Of a stretch of DNA of 64,000 nt, positions 55,386 to 64,000 are shown piece by piece (the first letter of the stretch is position 1; each line of letters opens with the position of its first letter). The translations under genes were made by a program, and so were the position numbers. The DNA comes from Fulvitalea axinellae (GTDB lineage Bacteria > Bacteroidota > Bacteroidia > Cytophagales > Cyclobacteriaceae). The stretch spans positions 682,001 to 746,000 of the forward strand of contig NZ_AP025314.1 in the NCBI RefSeq assembly GCF_036492835.1. The letters run 5' to 3'. The notes beneath the pieces were generated by a model. That model made no database searches. It was not told where the DNA came from and was given only the letters and a program-made list of their open reading frames with translations.

Positions 55386-55956
55386 AAAGTTAGGCTTTAT
55401 ATAGATTATTGCAATACGAATGCGGTTTAGGCATTTGCTCTACGGTTTCTTTCTTTCAATATGTGTGCGAAACAGATCTCGAAGTCTCGACATGGAGCGA
55501 TTTTCATAAAGGGAATCCGTTTTTTGTCGAATAAATCAGTGGTATATGGTTAGGGAATACTGGCGGGAATCTCGAAAGATGTGTTTGGGGTAATTTTGAA
55601 AACACAGATTCCTGAATTTGGGATAAACTGAGGGCGGTTGGAAGGGAGACAGATGTAAGGGATGCCGAAAAAATCAGTTTTTGTTGGGGTGGGCCTCTTT
55701 TTTGATTTTTAATCCTCGCTGGAAGTTAAAAACGTTTTTTTTAGTTTTGATGCTTAAAAAAACACCCTTATGAGAGTTTTTGTCCTGTAGTGTGAGTTCT
55801 GGTTGCGTGTTTTTTGATCCTGCTTTTCGATGAAATGACTAAAAATCGGAAAAAGGTCTGGAGAATTTTCTCAGACATAAGTTTGGTGAGTTTGATTTTA
55901 TGCTTGGTCCATTTGTGTAAAGGATTTTGATATATGGAGAATACGGGTTTAAATCA

Positions 55957-55981
55957 ATTTTACTTAACGTACAGGTAAAAT
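55957..55981. promoter_or_regulatory. Palindrome ATTTTAC-N11-GTAAAAT
   Basis: Perfect 7-bp arms spaced by 11 bases, about 290 bases upstream of the receptor start. A possible operator. Confidence 0.35.
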
Positions 55982-56108
55982 ATGATTAACGATAATTGTT
56001 GCGCAGTATATTCCCATCTCCGGTATTTATATTCTGTCTTTTCTCTAAATACATCATTAATCTTCTGTTAAGGCAATTTTTAAATTCAATTCTTATTTTA
56101 TTTATATA

Positions 56109-56133
56109 ATAACATGCAATGAAAACATGTTAT
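56109..56133. promoter_or_regulatory. Palindrome ATAACATG-N9-CATGTTAT
   Basis: Perfect 8-bp arms spaced by 9 bases, about 138 bases upstream of the receptor start codon. It has the shape of a dimeric regulator site. Confidence 0.45.
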
Positions 56134-56270
56134 CTTAATGTTAAGCAATCAATAACCTTCTTATAAATTATTTAACTTATGTACGATGCTACGCTCCAAG
56201 TAGTTCCAATAGTTTTGTGGCTGAAGAGGGATTATTAAAACAATTTAAGGTAAACAATTCCGATTACGCT

Positions 56271-58883
56271 ATGAGAAAGTTTTTACTCAGCATTTTCATG
56301 CTGTTTGCTATCACCGCTGGCGCATGGGCCCAGACAGTGATCAAAGGGCATGTTGTTGACGCCGAAACCCAAGAGGACGTTCTTGGCGCCAACGTGTTCC
56401 TGAAAGGCACCAGCGAAGGAGCCATCACGGACTTGAACGGTAAGTTCTCCTTCAAAACCTCTAAGTCGGGAAGCGCCATTTTGGTGATCTCGTTCATTGG
56501 TTTCGAAGATTTCGAAAAGAGCATCCAACTGAATGGCGGTACGCTCGATTTGGGAGCCCTGAACCTTACTGGTGCGGATCAGATGCTTAACGAGGTGGAG
56601 GTTATCGCCGACATCGCCGTTGACAGAAAAACTCCGGTAGCCATCTCCAACATCAAGCCTGAGGCTATTGAGGAGAAATTGGGAACGCAGGAATTTCCCG
56701 AGGTGCTGAAATCTACCCCTGGCGTTTACGCAACTAAGCAAGGTGGTGGATACGGCGACGCCCGTGTTAACATCCGTGGTTTTGACTCGGACAATGTTGG
56801 TGTACTTATCAACGGTGTGCCGATCAACGACATGGAGTCGGGACAGGTGTACTGGTCTAACTGGGCAGGACTTTCGGACGTAACTCGCAGTATGCAGGTG
56901 CAACGCGGACTCGGAGCCTCTAAATTGGCAATCTCGTCTATTGGCGGTACCATCAACATCATCACGAAAAGCTCTGACATGCGCAAAGGCGGAAGCTTCG
57001 GTGCTTGGATCGGAAACGACGGTTACTCAAAGCAAGCTTTGACGCTTTCTACCGGAATGATGGACAATGGTTACTCAGTAACTTTCTCTGGCTCGAAGAC
57101 AACCGGTGACGGATATGTTGACGGAACGGCTTTTGACGCGTGGTCATACTTCTTGGCGGTGTCAAAGACTTTCAACGACAACCACGAACTTGTTTTCACG
57201 GTTTTCGGAGCTCCTCAAGAGCACGGTCAGCGTAGCACCCGCAAAGGCATCGAGTATTTCGAGGCTAACGGCATCAAAGAAAACTTCGACTGGGGATACA
57301 AAGCCGGACAAGAGTTCAACGTAAGAAAGAACTATTACCACAAGCCTCAGGCTACCCTTAACCACTACTGGACGATTTCCGATAAAACGGACTTGGCCAC
57401 CTCTGTTTACGCTTCTAGAGGTACAGGCGGAGGTTCTGGTTGGTACGGAACTCAAAAAGACGGTAATGATTACCGTAGAAGTGGTCTGATCGATTTCGAT
57501 AAGATTGTGGACGAAAACGTTGCGGCTGGAAAGAACGGGTCGGAGACGATCATCCGTAACTCTGTTAACAACCACACTTGGTTCGGCGCATTGTCTAGCT
57601 TGACGCACGAAGCTAACGACGTTTGGACGTTCAACGGTGGACTTGACGCTCGTTACTACATTGGACAGCACTACCGTGAAGTTAGAGACTTGCTCGGAGG
57701 CGATTTTTACGTAGACGACAAGGAGTTCAACACAATGAAGAACACTGTCGCTCGTGAAGGAGATAAGGTTAACTACCATAACGATGGCCACGTTGGCTGG
57801 CTCGGAACATTTTTCCAGGCGGAATATTCGAAAAACAATCTTTCCGCTTTCGCTTCGGCTACCCTTTCGGGAACTTGGTACAAGCGTGTTGACTATTTCA
57901 ACTATTTCTCTGACGGTCTGATCAGCGAGCTGAACAGCAACCCTGAGAAAAAACAGACCTATATCGATGCTTTGGGACAGCCGGATTTCGATCAAGGCAT
58001 GAAAGGACAAGAAAGCGATTGGGTTGACTTTTTGGGATACGGCATCAAAGGTGGCGCCAACTACAACATCAACGATTCGCATAACGTGTTTGCCAATGTC
58101 GGTTACTTCTCTCGCGCTCCGTTTTTCCGTTCGGTATTCCTGAACTACAAGAACGACGTGAACGAGGACGCTGAAAATGAGAAGGTGTTTAGCCTTGAGC
58201 TGGGGTACGGATTCCGTAGCGAGTACTTCTCTGCCAATATTAACGCTTACCGTACGCTTTGGAAGGACAAGTCTGTTGTTAAGACCTCGGGTGCTGGCGA
58301 GCAGCAAGTTGTCGCTAACCTCACGGGTGTAAACGCCTTGCACCAAGGTATTGAGGTTGATTTCTTGGCAAAGCCGGCAAGAGGCCTCGAAATCAGAGGT
58401 ATGGCTTCTTTCGGCGATTGGACTTGGCAAGACGACCTGACGGAGGTTGGTTTGTTTGACCAGGACCAAAACCTTGTAGATGTCGTGAATATCTATATCG
58501 CCGACCTCAAAGTTGGTGACGCCGCGCAAACTACCTTGGCACTCGGAGCTGACTACGAGATTTTTGAAGGCTTCAAAGTAGGTATGGACTACAACTACTA
58601 TGACAACCTTTACGCTAAGTTTGACCCGGCTGACCGTGGGTCGGAAGCTGAAAAAGGTGTTCAGGCTTGGGAGCTTCCTGAATATGGATTGTTCGACGCC
58701 AACGTAAGGTACAAATTCAAGCTCGGACAGTTTGATGCTACGCTTTACGGAAAGCTTAACAACATCTTTGACGAAGAGTACGTGTCGGACGCCGAGGATG
58801 GAACTGGCCACGACTGGCAGTCGGCTAACGTATACTACGGATTCGGAAGAACGTGGTCAATGGGCCTCAAAGTAAAATTCTAA
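56271..58883 (+). CDS. TonB-dependent outer-membrane receptor with carboxypeptidase-like N-terminal domain
   Basis: The ATG at 56271 gives 870 residues with a signal peptide ending at GAWAQ. Residues about 24-110 are a carboxypeptidase-D-like regulatory domain ('VIKGHVVDAETQEDVLGANV'). The plug follows with 'VLKSTPGVYATKQGGGYGDARVNIRGF' features and 'GPxxxxxGSxIGGTINI'-like 'ASKLAISSIGGTINIITK'. The 22-stranded barrel ends in 'WSMGLKVKF'. It imports a ligand by the TonB system. It is shorter than SusC and is followed not by SusD but by a repeat lipoprotein 34 bases downstream. The ligand is unknown. Confidence 0.93.
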   Translation: MRKFLLSIFMLFAITAGAWAQTVIKGHVVDAETQEDVLGANVFLKGTSEGAITDLNGKFSFKTSKSGSAILVISFIGFEDFEKSIQLNGGTLDLGALNLTGADQMLNEVEVIADIAVDRKTPVAISNIKPEAIEEKLGTQEFPEVLKSTPGVYATKQGGGYGDARVNIRGFDSDNVGVLINGVPINDMESGQVYWSNWAGLSDVTRSMQVQRGLGASKLAISSIGGTINIITKSSDMRKGGSFGAWIGNDGYSKQALTLSTGMMDNGYSVTFSGSKTTGDGYVDGTAFDAWSYFLAVSKTFNDNHELVFTVFGAPQEHGQRSTRKGIEYFEANGIKENFDWGYKAGQEFNVRKNYYHKPQATLNHYWTISDKTDLATSVYASRGTGGGSGWYGTQKDGNDYRRSGLIDFDKIVDENVAAGKNGSETIIRNSVNNHTWFGALSSLTHEANDVWTFNGGLDARYYIGQHYREVRDLLGGDFYVDDKEFNTMKNTVAREGDKVNYHNDGHVGWLGTFFQAEYSKNNLSAFASATLSGTWYKRVDYFNYFSDGLISELNSNPEKKQTYIDALGQPDFDQGMKGQESDWVDFLGYGIKGGANYNINDSHNVFANVGYFSRAPFFRSVFLNYKNDVNEDAENEKVFSLELGYGFRSEYFSANINAYRTLWKDKSVVKTSGAGEQQVVANLTGVNALHQGIEVDFLAKPARGLEIRGMASFGDWTWQDDLTEVGLFDQDQNLVDVVNIYIADLKVGDAAQTTLALGADYEIFEGFKVGMDYNYYDNLYAKFDPADRGSEAEKGVQAWELPEYGLFDANVRYKFKLGQFDATLYGKLNNIFDEEYVSDAEDGTGHDWQSANVYYGFGRTWSMGLKVKF

Positions 58884-58917
58884 TCGGGGATAAGCTTCGC
58901 TTTAAACACAAGGATCA

Positions 58918-60225
58918 ATGAAAATGAAAAGATATATCTTGTCCGCAGCGGTAGTCAGCATGCTTGGCTTCGCCGCTTGCGATTCCACCGAGGATATGTA
59001 CGATGAAATCGACAAGGACAAAAAAGCCCAAAACGATTTCATCAAAGGTAACTTGCCGAAGTCTGTTCTTCCTGAAGGCAACATGTACACGATGGTTGAG
59101 GCAGATTACACGGCCATTGGTGACGATATAGCCAAGTATAAGAACTTCTCCAAGTACAATCCTGCGAAGAACTTTCTTCCTGATTTCTTGGGTAAGAAAT
59201 TCGTGACTCCTGACGCAGGTGACGAGCCGACATTGAAAATCACGTTTAAGTTCTACACTTCTTCAGTGTACAACGACGAGTTTTCGATGAAGGATTATAA
59301 GCTTGTGTCTGAAGACTATGACGCTTTTGGCACAGGAGATAATGACCCGGGAAAGTTTAACAACTTCTCTTCTAAGAACGACAACAAGCCTGAAGAGTAT
59401 GTTGCCGCCACTTTGAGAACCCGTTACCCTAGCGCTGTAGAAGGAAATACCAAATTGGTTGAGTACGTTTACAGAGGAAGTACTGAAAAGTATGAGGTTT
59501 TCAGCTTTGATGGGACTGTTTGGACCAAATCAGAGCAGGACGCCGGTTTTAACATCGATGATGCCTATTCGCTTTCAAACGATGACTACACTTCTATGGG
59601 TACGGAAGATGATCAGCCAGGCAAATACAAGAATTTCTCTTACTCAACCAAGACTGAAGATTTTCTGCCGGATTTCCTCAAGGCGAAGTACACTGAAGCG
59701 AAAGCTGGAGCTAAGCAAACCATCAAGTTCAAGTACTACGGTAATAACGTAGAGGCGAACCACTTCACCTTCGACGGAGCTAAGTGGATGCTCTCAGAGA
59801 ACGTTACGGTGGCTTATGACTGGTCTCACGCTGACAAAGGAACTTGGGAAGTTACAAGCAAAATCCCGTCTACGACGGAAAATGTAACGGAAGAGTACAC
59901 TTACAAGCAAAAGAAGAAAATGTGGGCTACGGACCCTGCCAAGAAAATCACTTTGGTTAACAATGACTATAAAGTGACTGACGACGGCACCTACTACAAC
60001 TTCTACGTAAAAGGCAAGACTGAAGAGGAAGCCACTACAATTGTGCTGGAAAAGGTTGAGAAAATCTTGGAAGCCAATTACAGCCCTCAGCAAGACGTTA
60101 TCTATGCGGTTACTTACGATTACTATGACGGCGCTCGCAAGACGGGAACGATTCGTGTGATCAAAGACAAGGACACTGGAAAGTGGCGCCTGTCAACTGA
60201 AGCAGATGACGAAAGATTAGCGTAA
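58918..60225 (+). CDS. Repeat-containing surface lipoprotein paired with the TonB-dependent receptor
   Basis: The 435-residue lipoprotein (LGFAAC, Cys21) is built of a repeated module of about 75 residues. Units at about 57-125, 128-203 and 218-292 each carry 'DY..(F/I/M)G....PGK..NFS', a helix ending 'LPDFL..KY' or a similar sequence, and a strand pair with 'FKYY' and 'F.FDG..W'. A fourth, worn unit spans about 346-424. I know no family name for it. Its place 34 bases after the receptor suggests that it binds the ligand at the cell surface and passes it to the receptor, as SusD or HmuY-like proteins do. Confidence 0.8.
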   Translation: MKMKRYILSAAVVSMLGFAACDSTEDMYDEIDKDKKAQNDFIKGNLPKSVLPEGNMYTMVEADYTAIGDDIAKYKNFSKYNPAKNFLPDFLGKKFVTPDAGDEPTLKITFKFYTSSVYNDEFSMKDYKLVSEDYDAFGTGDNDPGKFNNFSSKNDNKPEEYVAATLRTRYPSAVEGNTKLVEYVYRGSTEKYEVFSFDGTVWTKSEQDAGFNIDDAYSLSNDDYTSMGTEDDQPGKYKNFSYSTKTEDFLPDFLKAKYTEAKAGAKQTIKFKYYGNNVEANHFTFDGAKWMLSENVTVAYDWSHADKGTWEVTSKIPSTTENVTEEYTYKQKKKMWATDPAKKITLVNNDYKVTDDGTYYNFYVKGKTEEEATTIVLEKVEKILEANYSPQQDVIYAVTYDYYDGARKTGTIRVIKDKDTGKWRLSTEADDERLA

Positions 60226-60241
60226 GAAACATTTTCAATAT

Positions 60242-60277
60242 AAAAAAACGCTTCCTTTTTTGAGGAAGCGTTTTTTT
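60242..60277. terminator. Bidirectional terminator after the receptor operon
   Basis: A perfect 14-bp stem AAAAAAACGCTTCC/GGAAGCGTTTTTTT with an 8-base loop serves the lipoprotein gene and the converging arsR-type gene. Confidence 0.93.
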
Positions 60278-60295
60278 ATGCCCAAACTCTCCGTT

Positions 60296-60676
60296 CTACC
60301 GATACCTTGCATGATCTACCTTAAACAAGGCCAGTTCCCGGTTCGAATATAGCGTTTTGAACGTTTGCCGGTCTTTTGTCAGGGTAATGTCTTTTTCCAT
60401 AAACTCCAGCATCCGCCCGATGATGTCCATCACCTCGTCTTTGATGTAATAGAAAACCCACTGGTCGGCTTTTTCGCTGGTAACTATACCCGAGTTTTTC
60501 AGGTAGGTCATATGCCTTGAGGTTTTGGCCTGTGTAAAGTCCAAAATCAACTCTAGGTCGCTGACGCACATCCTGCCGTTTTCGAAAAGCAGTACTAGGA
60601 TTCTAATCCGGGCGTCGTCGGAAAGGGCCTTGAAAATCTGTCGCCCTACCGGAAGACTGAAATTCTTAAGTCGCAT
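60296..60676 (-). CDS. ArsR-family winged-helix regulator
   Basis: From ATG 60676 the protein has 126 residues; the longer frame to 60775 adds an unconserved stretch. 'IFKALSDDARIRILVLLFEN', 'MCVSDLELILDFTQAKTSRH' as the recognition helix region, and 'SGIVTSEKADQWVFYYIKD' as the wing match ArsR regulators. A Cys in 'GRMCVSDL' lies near the place of the metal-sensing ELCVCDL motif, but only one Cys is present, so metal sensing is uncertain. No arsenic or metal genes are beside it. Confidence 0.88.
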   Translation of the reverse strand: MRLKNFSLPVGRQIFKALSDDARIRILVLLFENGRMCVSDLELILDFTQAKTSRHMTYLKNSGIVTSEKADQWVFYYIKDEVMDIIGRMLEFMEKDITLTKDRQTFKTLYSNRELALFKVDHARYR

Positions 60677-60906
60677 AAGCGCTTTTTTCTTGTTATTTTC
60701 AACGAAAATAGGAAAATTGTCGTTCTCCTTAAGGGTGCTTCCGTAGCTTTGCGGAAATTGAAGTCCCCAAAACAACGGCGATAGCCATCCAAACCGTAAA
60801 ATAAGCCCGCAGGGCTAATGTCTTTGGAGGATCCAAAACAGGAATTTCGGACTGAGAAGGCGATCATTGTCCACAATGTAGCTGTCTAAATTTATATACG
60901 TTCCCG

Positions 60907-61545
60907 ATGAACAGATTTTTTCTAACCCTTTCGTTGATTTTGGTCACATTCGCTTTCGCTTCGGCGCAAAACACTAAAGAGGATGGGCCGAAAATCCTGC
61001 AGTTTTCAGGGCAAGTTGTGGACGGTGAGACCATGGAGCCTCTTTCCGGTGTCCATATTTTCGTTCCGAAATCGGGAAGGGGAACTACAACCAATATTTA
61101 CGGTTACTTCACTATGCCAGTGGCGGCGGGCGATAGCTTGGTGGCCAGTACCGTGGGGTATATCAGGAAGCATTACGAAATTCCTGAAAACTATGACAAG
61201 AACATCACCTTCGTGATGAACATGGAATATGATACGCTCTACTTACCCGAACTGGAAATCAAACCTTATCCGACTGAGGAGGACTTCAAGCAGGCGGTTT
61301 TAACTATGGAAATGCCTGACCCGAACCGTTACAACCAGAATATTATGGGTAACGTGGACCGTAAAGTTATTCGCCAAGCGGCTTACGCCTTGGGCAACGA
61401 TGGGGCCAGCGGATATTCTGAATACCAGAACCAGTATTTCCAAAACCTCAACCGCGGGAGCATGGCTCCTTCCAGCAATTTCCTGAACCCTTTCGCTTGG
61501 TCTAGGTTCTTCAGGGATATGAAGAAAGACAAAAAGAAGAAGTAG
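60907..61545 (+). CDS. Exported protein with carboxypeptidase-like regulatory domain
   Basis: The 212-residue product has a signal peptide ending at FASAQ. Residues 30-112 form a CarboxypepD_reg-like beta sandwich ('FSGQVVDGETMEPLSGVHIF', 'TTTNIYGYFTMPVAAGDSLV', 'STVGY'). The C-terminal half is rich in Asn, Gln and Tyr and ends in a basic DKKKK tail. This combination is common in Bacteroidota envelope proteins of unknown role. It is transcribed alone, away from the arsR-type gene. Confidence 0.82.
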   Translation: MNRFFLTLSLILVTFAFASAQNTKEDGPKILQFSGQVVDGETMEPLSGVHIFVPKSGRGTTTNIYGYFTMPVAAGDSLVASTVGYIRKHYEIPENYDKNITFVMNMEYDTLYLPELEIKPYPTEEDFKQAVLTMEMPDPNRYNQNIMGNVDRKVIRQAAYALGNDGASGYSEYQNQYFQNLNRGSMAPSSNFLNPFAWSRFFRDMKKDKKKK

Positions 61546-61612
61546 GCCTGGCAGTCCAAATCTCAAGGCAAGTTCAGCGTAAAAGCCCCCTCAAAGGACT
61601 TTTCTTATAGAA

Positions 61613-61639
61613 TTTGCGTAATCTCACCGTGTACTTTTG
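61613..61639 (+). promoter_or_regulatory. Candidate promoter of the WG-repeat gene
   Basis: TTTG (61613-61616) and TACTTTTG (61632-61639), a match to TAnnTTTG, lie 15 bases apart, slightly closer than the consensus. The ATG follows 83 bases later. Confidence 0.35.
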
Positions 61640-61722
61640 CTACGATTTTTTGTGGGGTTTCAGAAGAATTGACTAGTTTGTAACGAATGGGCCGAGGCTA
61701 CTTTCGGCCCTTTGATACAGAT

Positions 61723-64000
61723 ATGAAACTCATGACTTTTTCGGATAAAGATACCTTCGTTTCAGGCAAATCAAAGGTGTTGCGCCACAACTCTCTCAAA
61801 GACTGCAAAGCTGTCTCGTTATTGGCAATGGTGTTTTCTATGCTTTCGTTTTTGGCTTGTGGCGCCAATGCGGGAGATTATAAAGTCTTTGAAGACCATG
61901 GAAAAAAAGGTATTTCCAATGCGTCTGGCAAAGTTCTGATTCCTGCTGAATACGAGGACTTAGGTTGGGCCGACGACAAAGTTCCGGCCGTGTGGGAGGG
62001 AGTGGTAGCGTATAGAAAAGACGGGAAATGGGGATTGGTAAACCTAAGGAACAAACGTCTTACTTCAGCGAAATACGAGCGTTTTTTACCTTTTCGCAAC
62101 GGGATTTTGGTGGCTGAACGCAAAAGCCCGAATGGTCTTAACCTGCAGGGTTTGGTTAGTGTGAAAGGCGAAGAGATTTCAGCCTTTGAGTACCTGGATT
62201 TGGAAGCCTCGGGTAATTTGCTTCTGGGGCGCAGACAGGTAGGTTTGGAGTATCTCCACGGTGCTTTCGATACTAAAGGAACAGTGAAAGTGTCTTTTCT
62301 CTATCGTGGAATCAGGGATTTGGATCGCCGATATTTGGCGGTTAAGAACAGTGAAGGAAAAGAAGCGATTTTTGGTCGTGACGGAAAAAGGGTTTCCGAT
62401 TTTTTTGCGGATAGCCTCGGAGTATTTTTTGGAAAAAAAGCGGTATTTACCCAAAACGGGATGGCTGGCGTAGTAACTGACGAAGGCCAAATAGCTTTAC
62501 AGCCCAAATACAAAGAGATCGACTTAGCCGACAGCTTGTTTCTCCCTTTTCCGGAATGGGAGATTAAAACGCCGGAGAAGTCAGTCTTGGGTTCATGCTT
62601 GATGGACAGTCTTTCGCCGGCGGGGGAAGGCTTTTACCTTGGTGTGAGGGGCAACAGAATGTTTTTGTTATCGGACAAGGCCGACGAAATTGGCGGGGCC
62701 GTAGCTTCTGAGCTTGGAAATGTGGCCTATGGAGCTTTGGTGTACCGCGACAGCGCTTTTTTCGGTTTGATGGATAGTGACGGAAACAAAATGACCGAAG
62801 CCAAATATCATCAGATTATCCGTCAGGGAGGGTTTATGCTTGCCAAGCGTTACGGCTCTCGACGTTATGTTATTGATATTCTTAATTCAAAAGGAAAAGC
62901 TGTAGGCCCGAAAGGCTTTAGTGATTTCAGAGTGCTGAACCGTGATTATATCGCGGTCAAACGCGGGCGTTTTTGGGGTGTGTACGGGCAAGACGGCCTT
63001 GAGAAGATCAGTTGCAAGTACGACTCCGTTTACCACAAGCGTAAGGGGCTCTTCAAAGTCGGCTATTGGGGCAAGCAAGGTTATCTTGACAATCAAGAGA
63101 AATGGGTGCTTTCTCCGCGTGAAGGCGATGTGGAATACGATACTGTCGCCGGAAATTATGAGATACTTTATGAAGGGGAATTCCGGTTATTGACACCGGC
63201 CGGCAAAGAACTTTTCAGTTCCGAAGACAAAGTGGAGGCTCATCCGTTAGGCTATTTGGTTACAGACAAAAAAGGAAGACAAGGCCTTGTGAATCGGAAG
63301 GGGCAGTGGATTGTATGGCAGGAGTATGAGAAAATCAGAACCCTGAGAGCCGGTTCCGCATTTGCGCTCCGTAAAGCTGGTAAGGAACGTTTGCTTTTGG
63401 CCGATGATTATAAAATGCCGCTAAGCAGACGCTTGAACGTGACGGACTTGAAGCCGTATTCAGGAGATTGGGTAGGGGTGAAAGTCGGAGACAAATATGG
63501 TTTTTATGACGAGCAAGGGCGTATGCGTATATCGTATCGCTACGAGGATGTGGGTTCGTGCGTAAACCAGCGTTGCGCTGTTCGTTTGATGGGCAAATGG
63601 GGATTTGTCGATGAAAACGAAAAGCTTGTCGTGCAACCTTGGTTTGATCAAGCGTGGGATTTTACTTATGGAACAGCTAAGGTCAGAAAGGAAAATACAT
63701 TTGGTATTGTGGATAAAGACGGCGATTATGTGATCCCGGTGGAATACGACGAAGTCCAAAAGGTAATGGGCGGCGGAATTGTCCGTAAAGGAAAGAAATA
63801 CGGATTCTTCAACGCCAAGGGACAGCACGTACTTTCCACTAGGTTTGATTTTGCCGAACCGATAGGTGAACGCTGGATTAAGGTGGGTAAAGATGGAGAG
63901 TACGGCGTAATCGATCACCGTGGCTTATGGCTCTTCCCGATGATGTACGAAGAAGTCCGTTTCGACGCTAACGCCAAGGTTTTTATGCTGAAGAAACACC
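61723..64000 (+). CDS. WG-repeat lipoprotein (5' part, cut by the window end)
   Basis: The frame opens at ATG 61723 and is still open at 64000, giving 759 residues so far. A lipoprotein signal with LSFLAC places Cys at 46, behind an unusually long polar N-region of about 30 residues; a start at 61732 is possible. The rest is an array of at least eleven WG (KWGF/KYGF) repeats. Examples are 'GKWGLVNLRNKRL', 'GRQGLVNRKGQWI', 'DKYGFYDEQGRMRISYRYED', 'GKWGFVDENEKLVVQPWFD' and 'KKYGFFNAKGQHVL'. WG repeats form beta-rich surfaces thought to bind partners at the cell envelope; no reaction is known. Confidence 0.85.
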   Translation, partial: MKLMTFSDKDTFVSGKSKVLRHNSLKDCKAVSLLAMVFSMLSFLACGANAGDYKVFEDHGKKGISNASGKVLIPAEYEDLGWADDKVPAVWEGVVAYRKDGKWGLVNLRNKRLTSAKYERFLPFRNGILVAERKSPNGLNLQGLVSVKGEEISAFEYLDLEASGNLLLGRRQVGLEYLHGAFDTKGTVKVSFLYRGIRDLDRRYLAVKNSEGKEAIFGRDGKRVSDFFADSLGVFFGKKAVFTQNGMAGVVTDEGQIALQPKYKEIDLADSLFLPFPEWEIKTPEKSVLGSCLMDSLSPAGEGFYLGVRGNRMFLLSDKADEIGGAVASELGNVAYGALVYRDSAFFGLMDSDGNKMTEAKYHQIIRQGGFMLAKRYGSRRYVIDILNSKGKAVGPKGFSDFRVLNRDYIAVKRGRFWGVYGQDGLEKISCKYDSVYHKRKGLFKVGYWGKQGYLDNQEKWVLSPREGDVEYDTVAGNYEILYEGEFRLLTPAGKELFSSEDKVEAHPLGYLVTDKKGRQGLVNRKGQWIVWQEYEKIRTLRAGSAFALRKAGKERLLLADDYKMPLSRRLNVTDLKPYSGDWVGVKVGDKYGFYDEQGRMRISYRYEDVGSCVNQRCAVRLMGKWGFVDENEKLVVQPWFDQAWDFTYGTAKVRKENTFGIVDKDGDYVIPVEYDEVQKVMGGGIVRKGKKYGFFNAKGQHVLSTRFDFAEPIGERWIKVGKDGEYGVIDHRGLWLFPMMYEEVRFDANAKVFMLKKH

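Larger units (their letters stand above)
55386..56270. other. Long A+T-rich leader and regulatory region before the TonB-dependent receptor
   Basis: About 880 bases without a convincing gene. The last 350 are very A+T-rich and hold two palindromes (55957-55981 and 56109-56133). No tRNA or recognised riboswitch was seen. The size is unusual for this otherwise compact region. Confidence 0.5.

Noticed and set aside
57162..58811. Open minus-strand frame of 549 codons opposite the TonB receptor gene
   Set aside because: It lies fully antisense to a well-supported gene, has no family features and looks like a by-product of biased codon use.
56271..60225. SusC/SusD pair
   Set aside because: The receptor is too short for SusC and the following lipoprotein shows no SusD-type TPR fold, so I did not call a canonical polysaccharide-utilisation locus.

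Overview
The window reads as chromosomal DNA of a marine-type, gliding Bacteroidota, most likely of the order Cytophagales. The grounds are family content, since no rRNA is present: a GldB gliding lipoprotein, an outer-membrane assembly protein of the Bacteroidota LptD type, a TonB-dependent receptor with a carboxypeptidase-like N-terminal domain, a ComA-type phosphosulfolactate synthase, a DUF5522 mini-protein, weak ribosome-binding sites and TAnnTTTG-like promoter elements. Most genes look like a uniform background of about 45-55 % G+C. The exception is an A+T-rich island around 14.7-16.8 kb that carries a secreted orphan protein and an IS30 remnant. No tRNA, rRNA or CRISPR array was recognised.

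Layout: 0-3.6 kb, tail of a conserved protein, a dolichol-phosphate-mannose-synthase-like transferase, a cold-shock-domain protein and a GH63/trehalase-like lipoprotein. 3.7-8.2 kb, a divergent pair of large orphan proteins. 8.2-11.5 kb, ppx/gppA with DUF5522, facing an rdgB-udk-ktrA run. 12-14.7 kb, a methyltransferase, two tandem tail-anchored paralogues and a coiled-coil protein. 14.7-16.8 kb, the A+T-rich island. 16.9-24.7 kb, GH2 beta-galactosidase, HAD phosphatase, LacI regulator and two thioredoxin-fold proteins. 25-31.3 kb, a YeiH-type exporter with a small membrane protein, a third orphan protein, a sulfatase and an orphan Vsr endonuclease. 31.3-36.9 kb, PhoR/PhoB-like two-component system, DUF3108 protein, aminopeptidase and recA. 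36.9-45.9 kb, envelope and housekeeping genes (ZIP, methyltransferase, ApbE, LptD-like, amidase, MCE protein, SirB1-like, porin-like). 46-55.3 kb, GH3 glucosidase, gldB, nitroreductase, NeuD-like acyltransferase, and a four-gene run rfbC - epimerase - TPR - comA. 55.3-64 kb, a long A+T-rich leader, TonB receptor plus a repeat lipoprotein, ArsR regulator, a carboxypeptidase-like-domain protein and a WG-repeat lipoprotein cut by the window end.

The most unusual content is the set of three orphan proteins at 3673-5535, 5750-8179 and 27379-28938. All three start with a short basic leader that ends in a Q-x-M motif. The two divergent ones also share a helical domain and a C-terminal domain that I read as an M91-metallopeptidase-like fold in which the HExxH motif has been replaced. 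I infer that they are cargo or effectors of an extracellular contractile injection system, or a related polymorphic-toxin set, encoded elsewhere in the genome. No structural genes of such a system lie in the window, so this is a hypothesis.

The carbohydrate genes (GH63-like, GH2, GH3, S1 sulfatase, LacI) fit a life on marine or plant polysaccharides. The sulfatase, YeiH-type exporter and ComA together hint at an active sulfur economy. The envelope genes (LptD-like, amidase, MCE, GldB, TonB receptor) are typical of a gliding Gram-negative cell.
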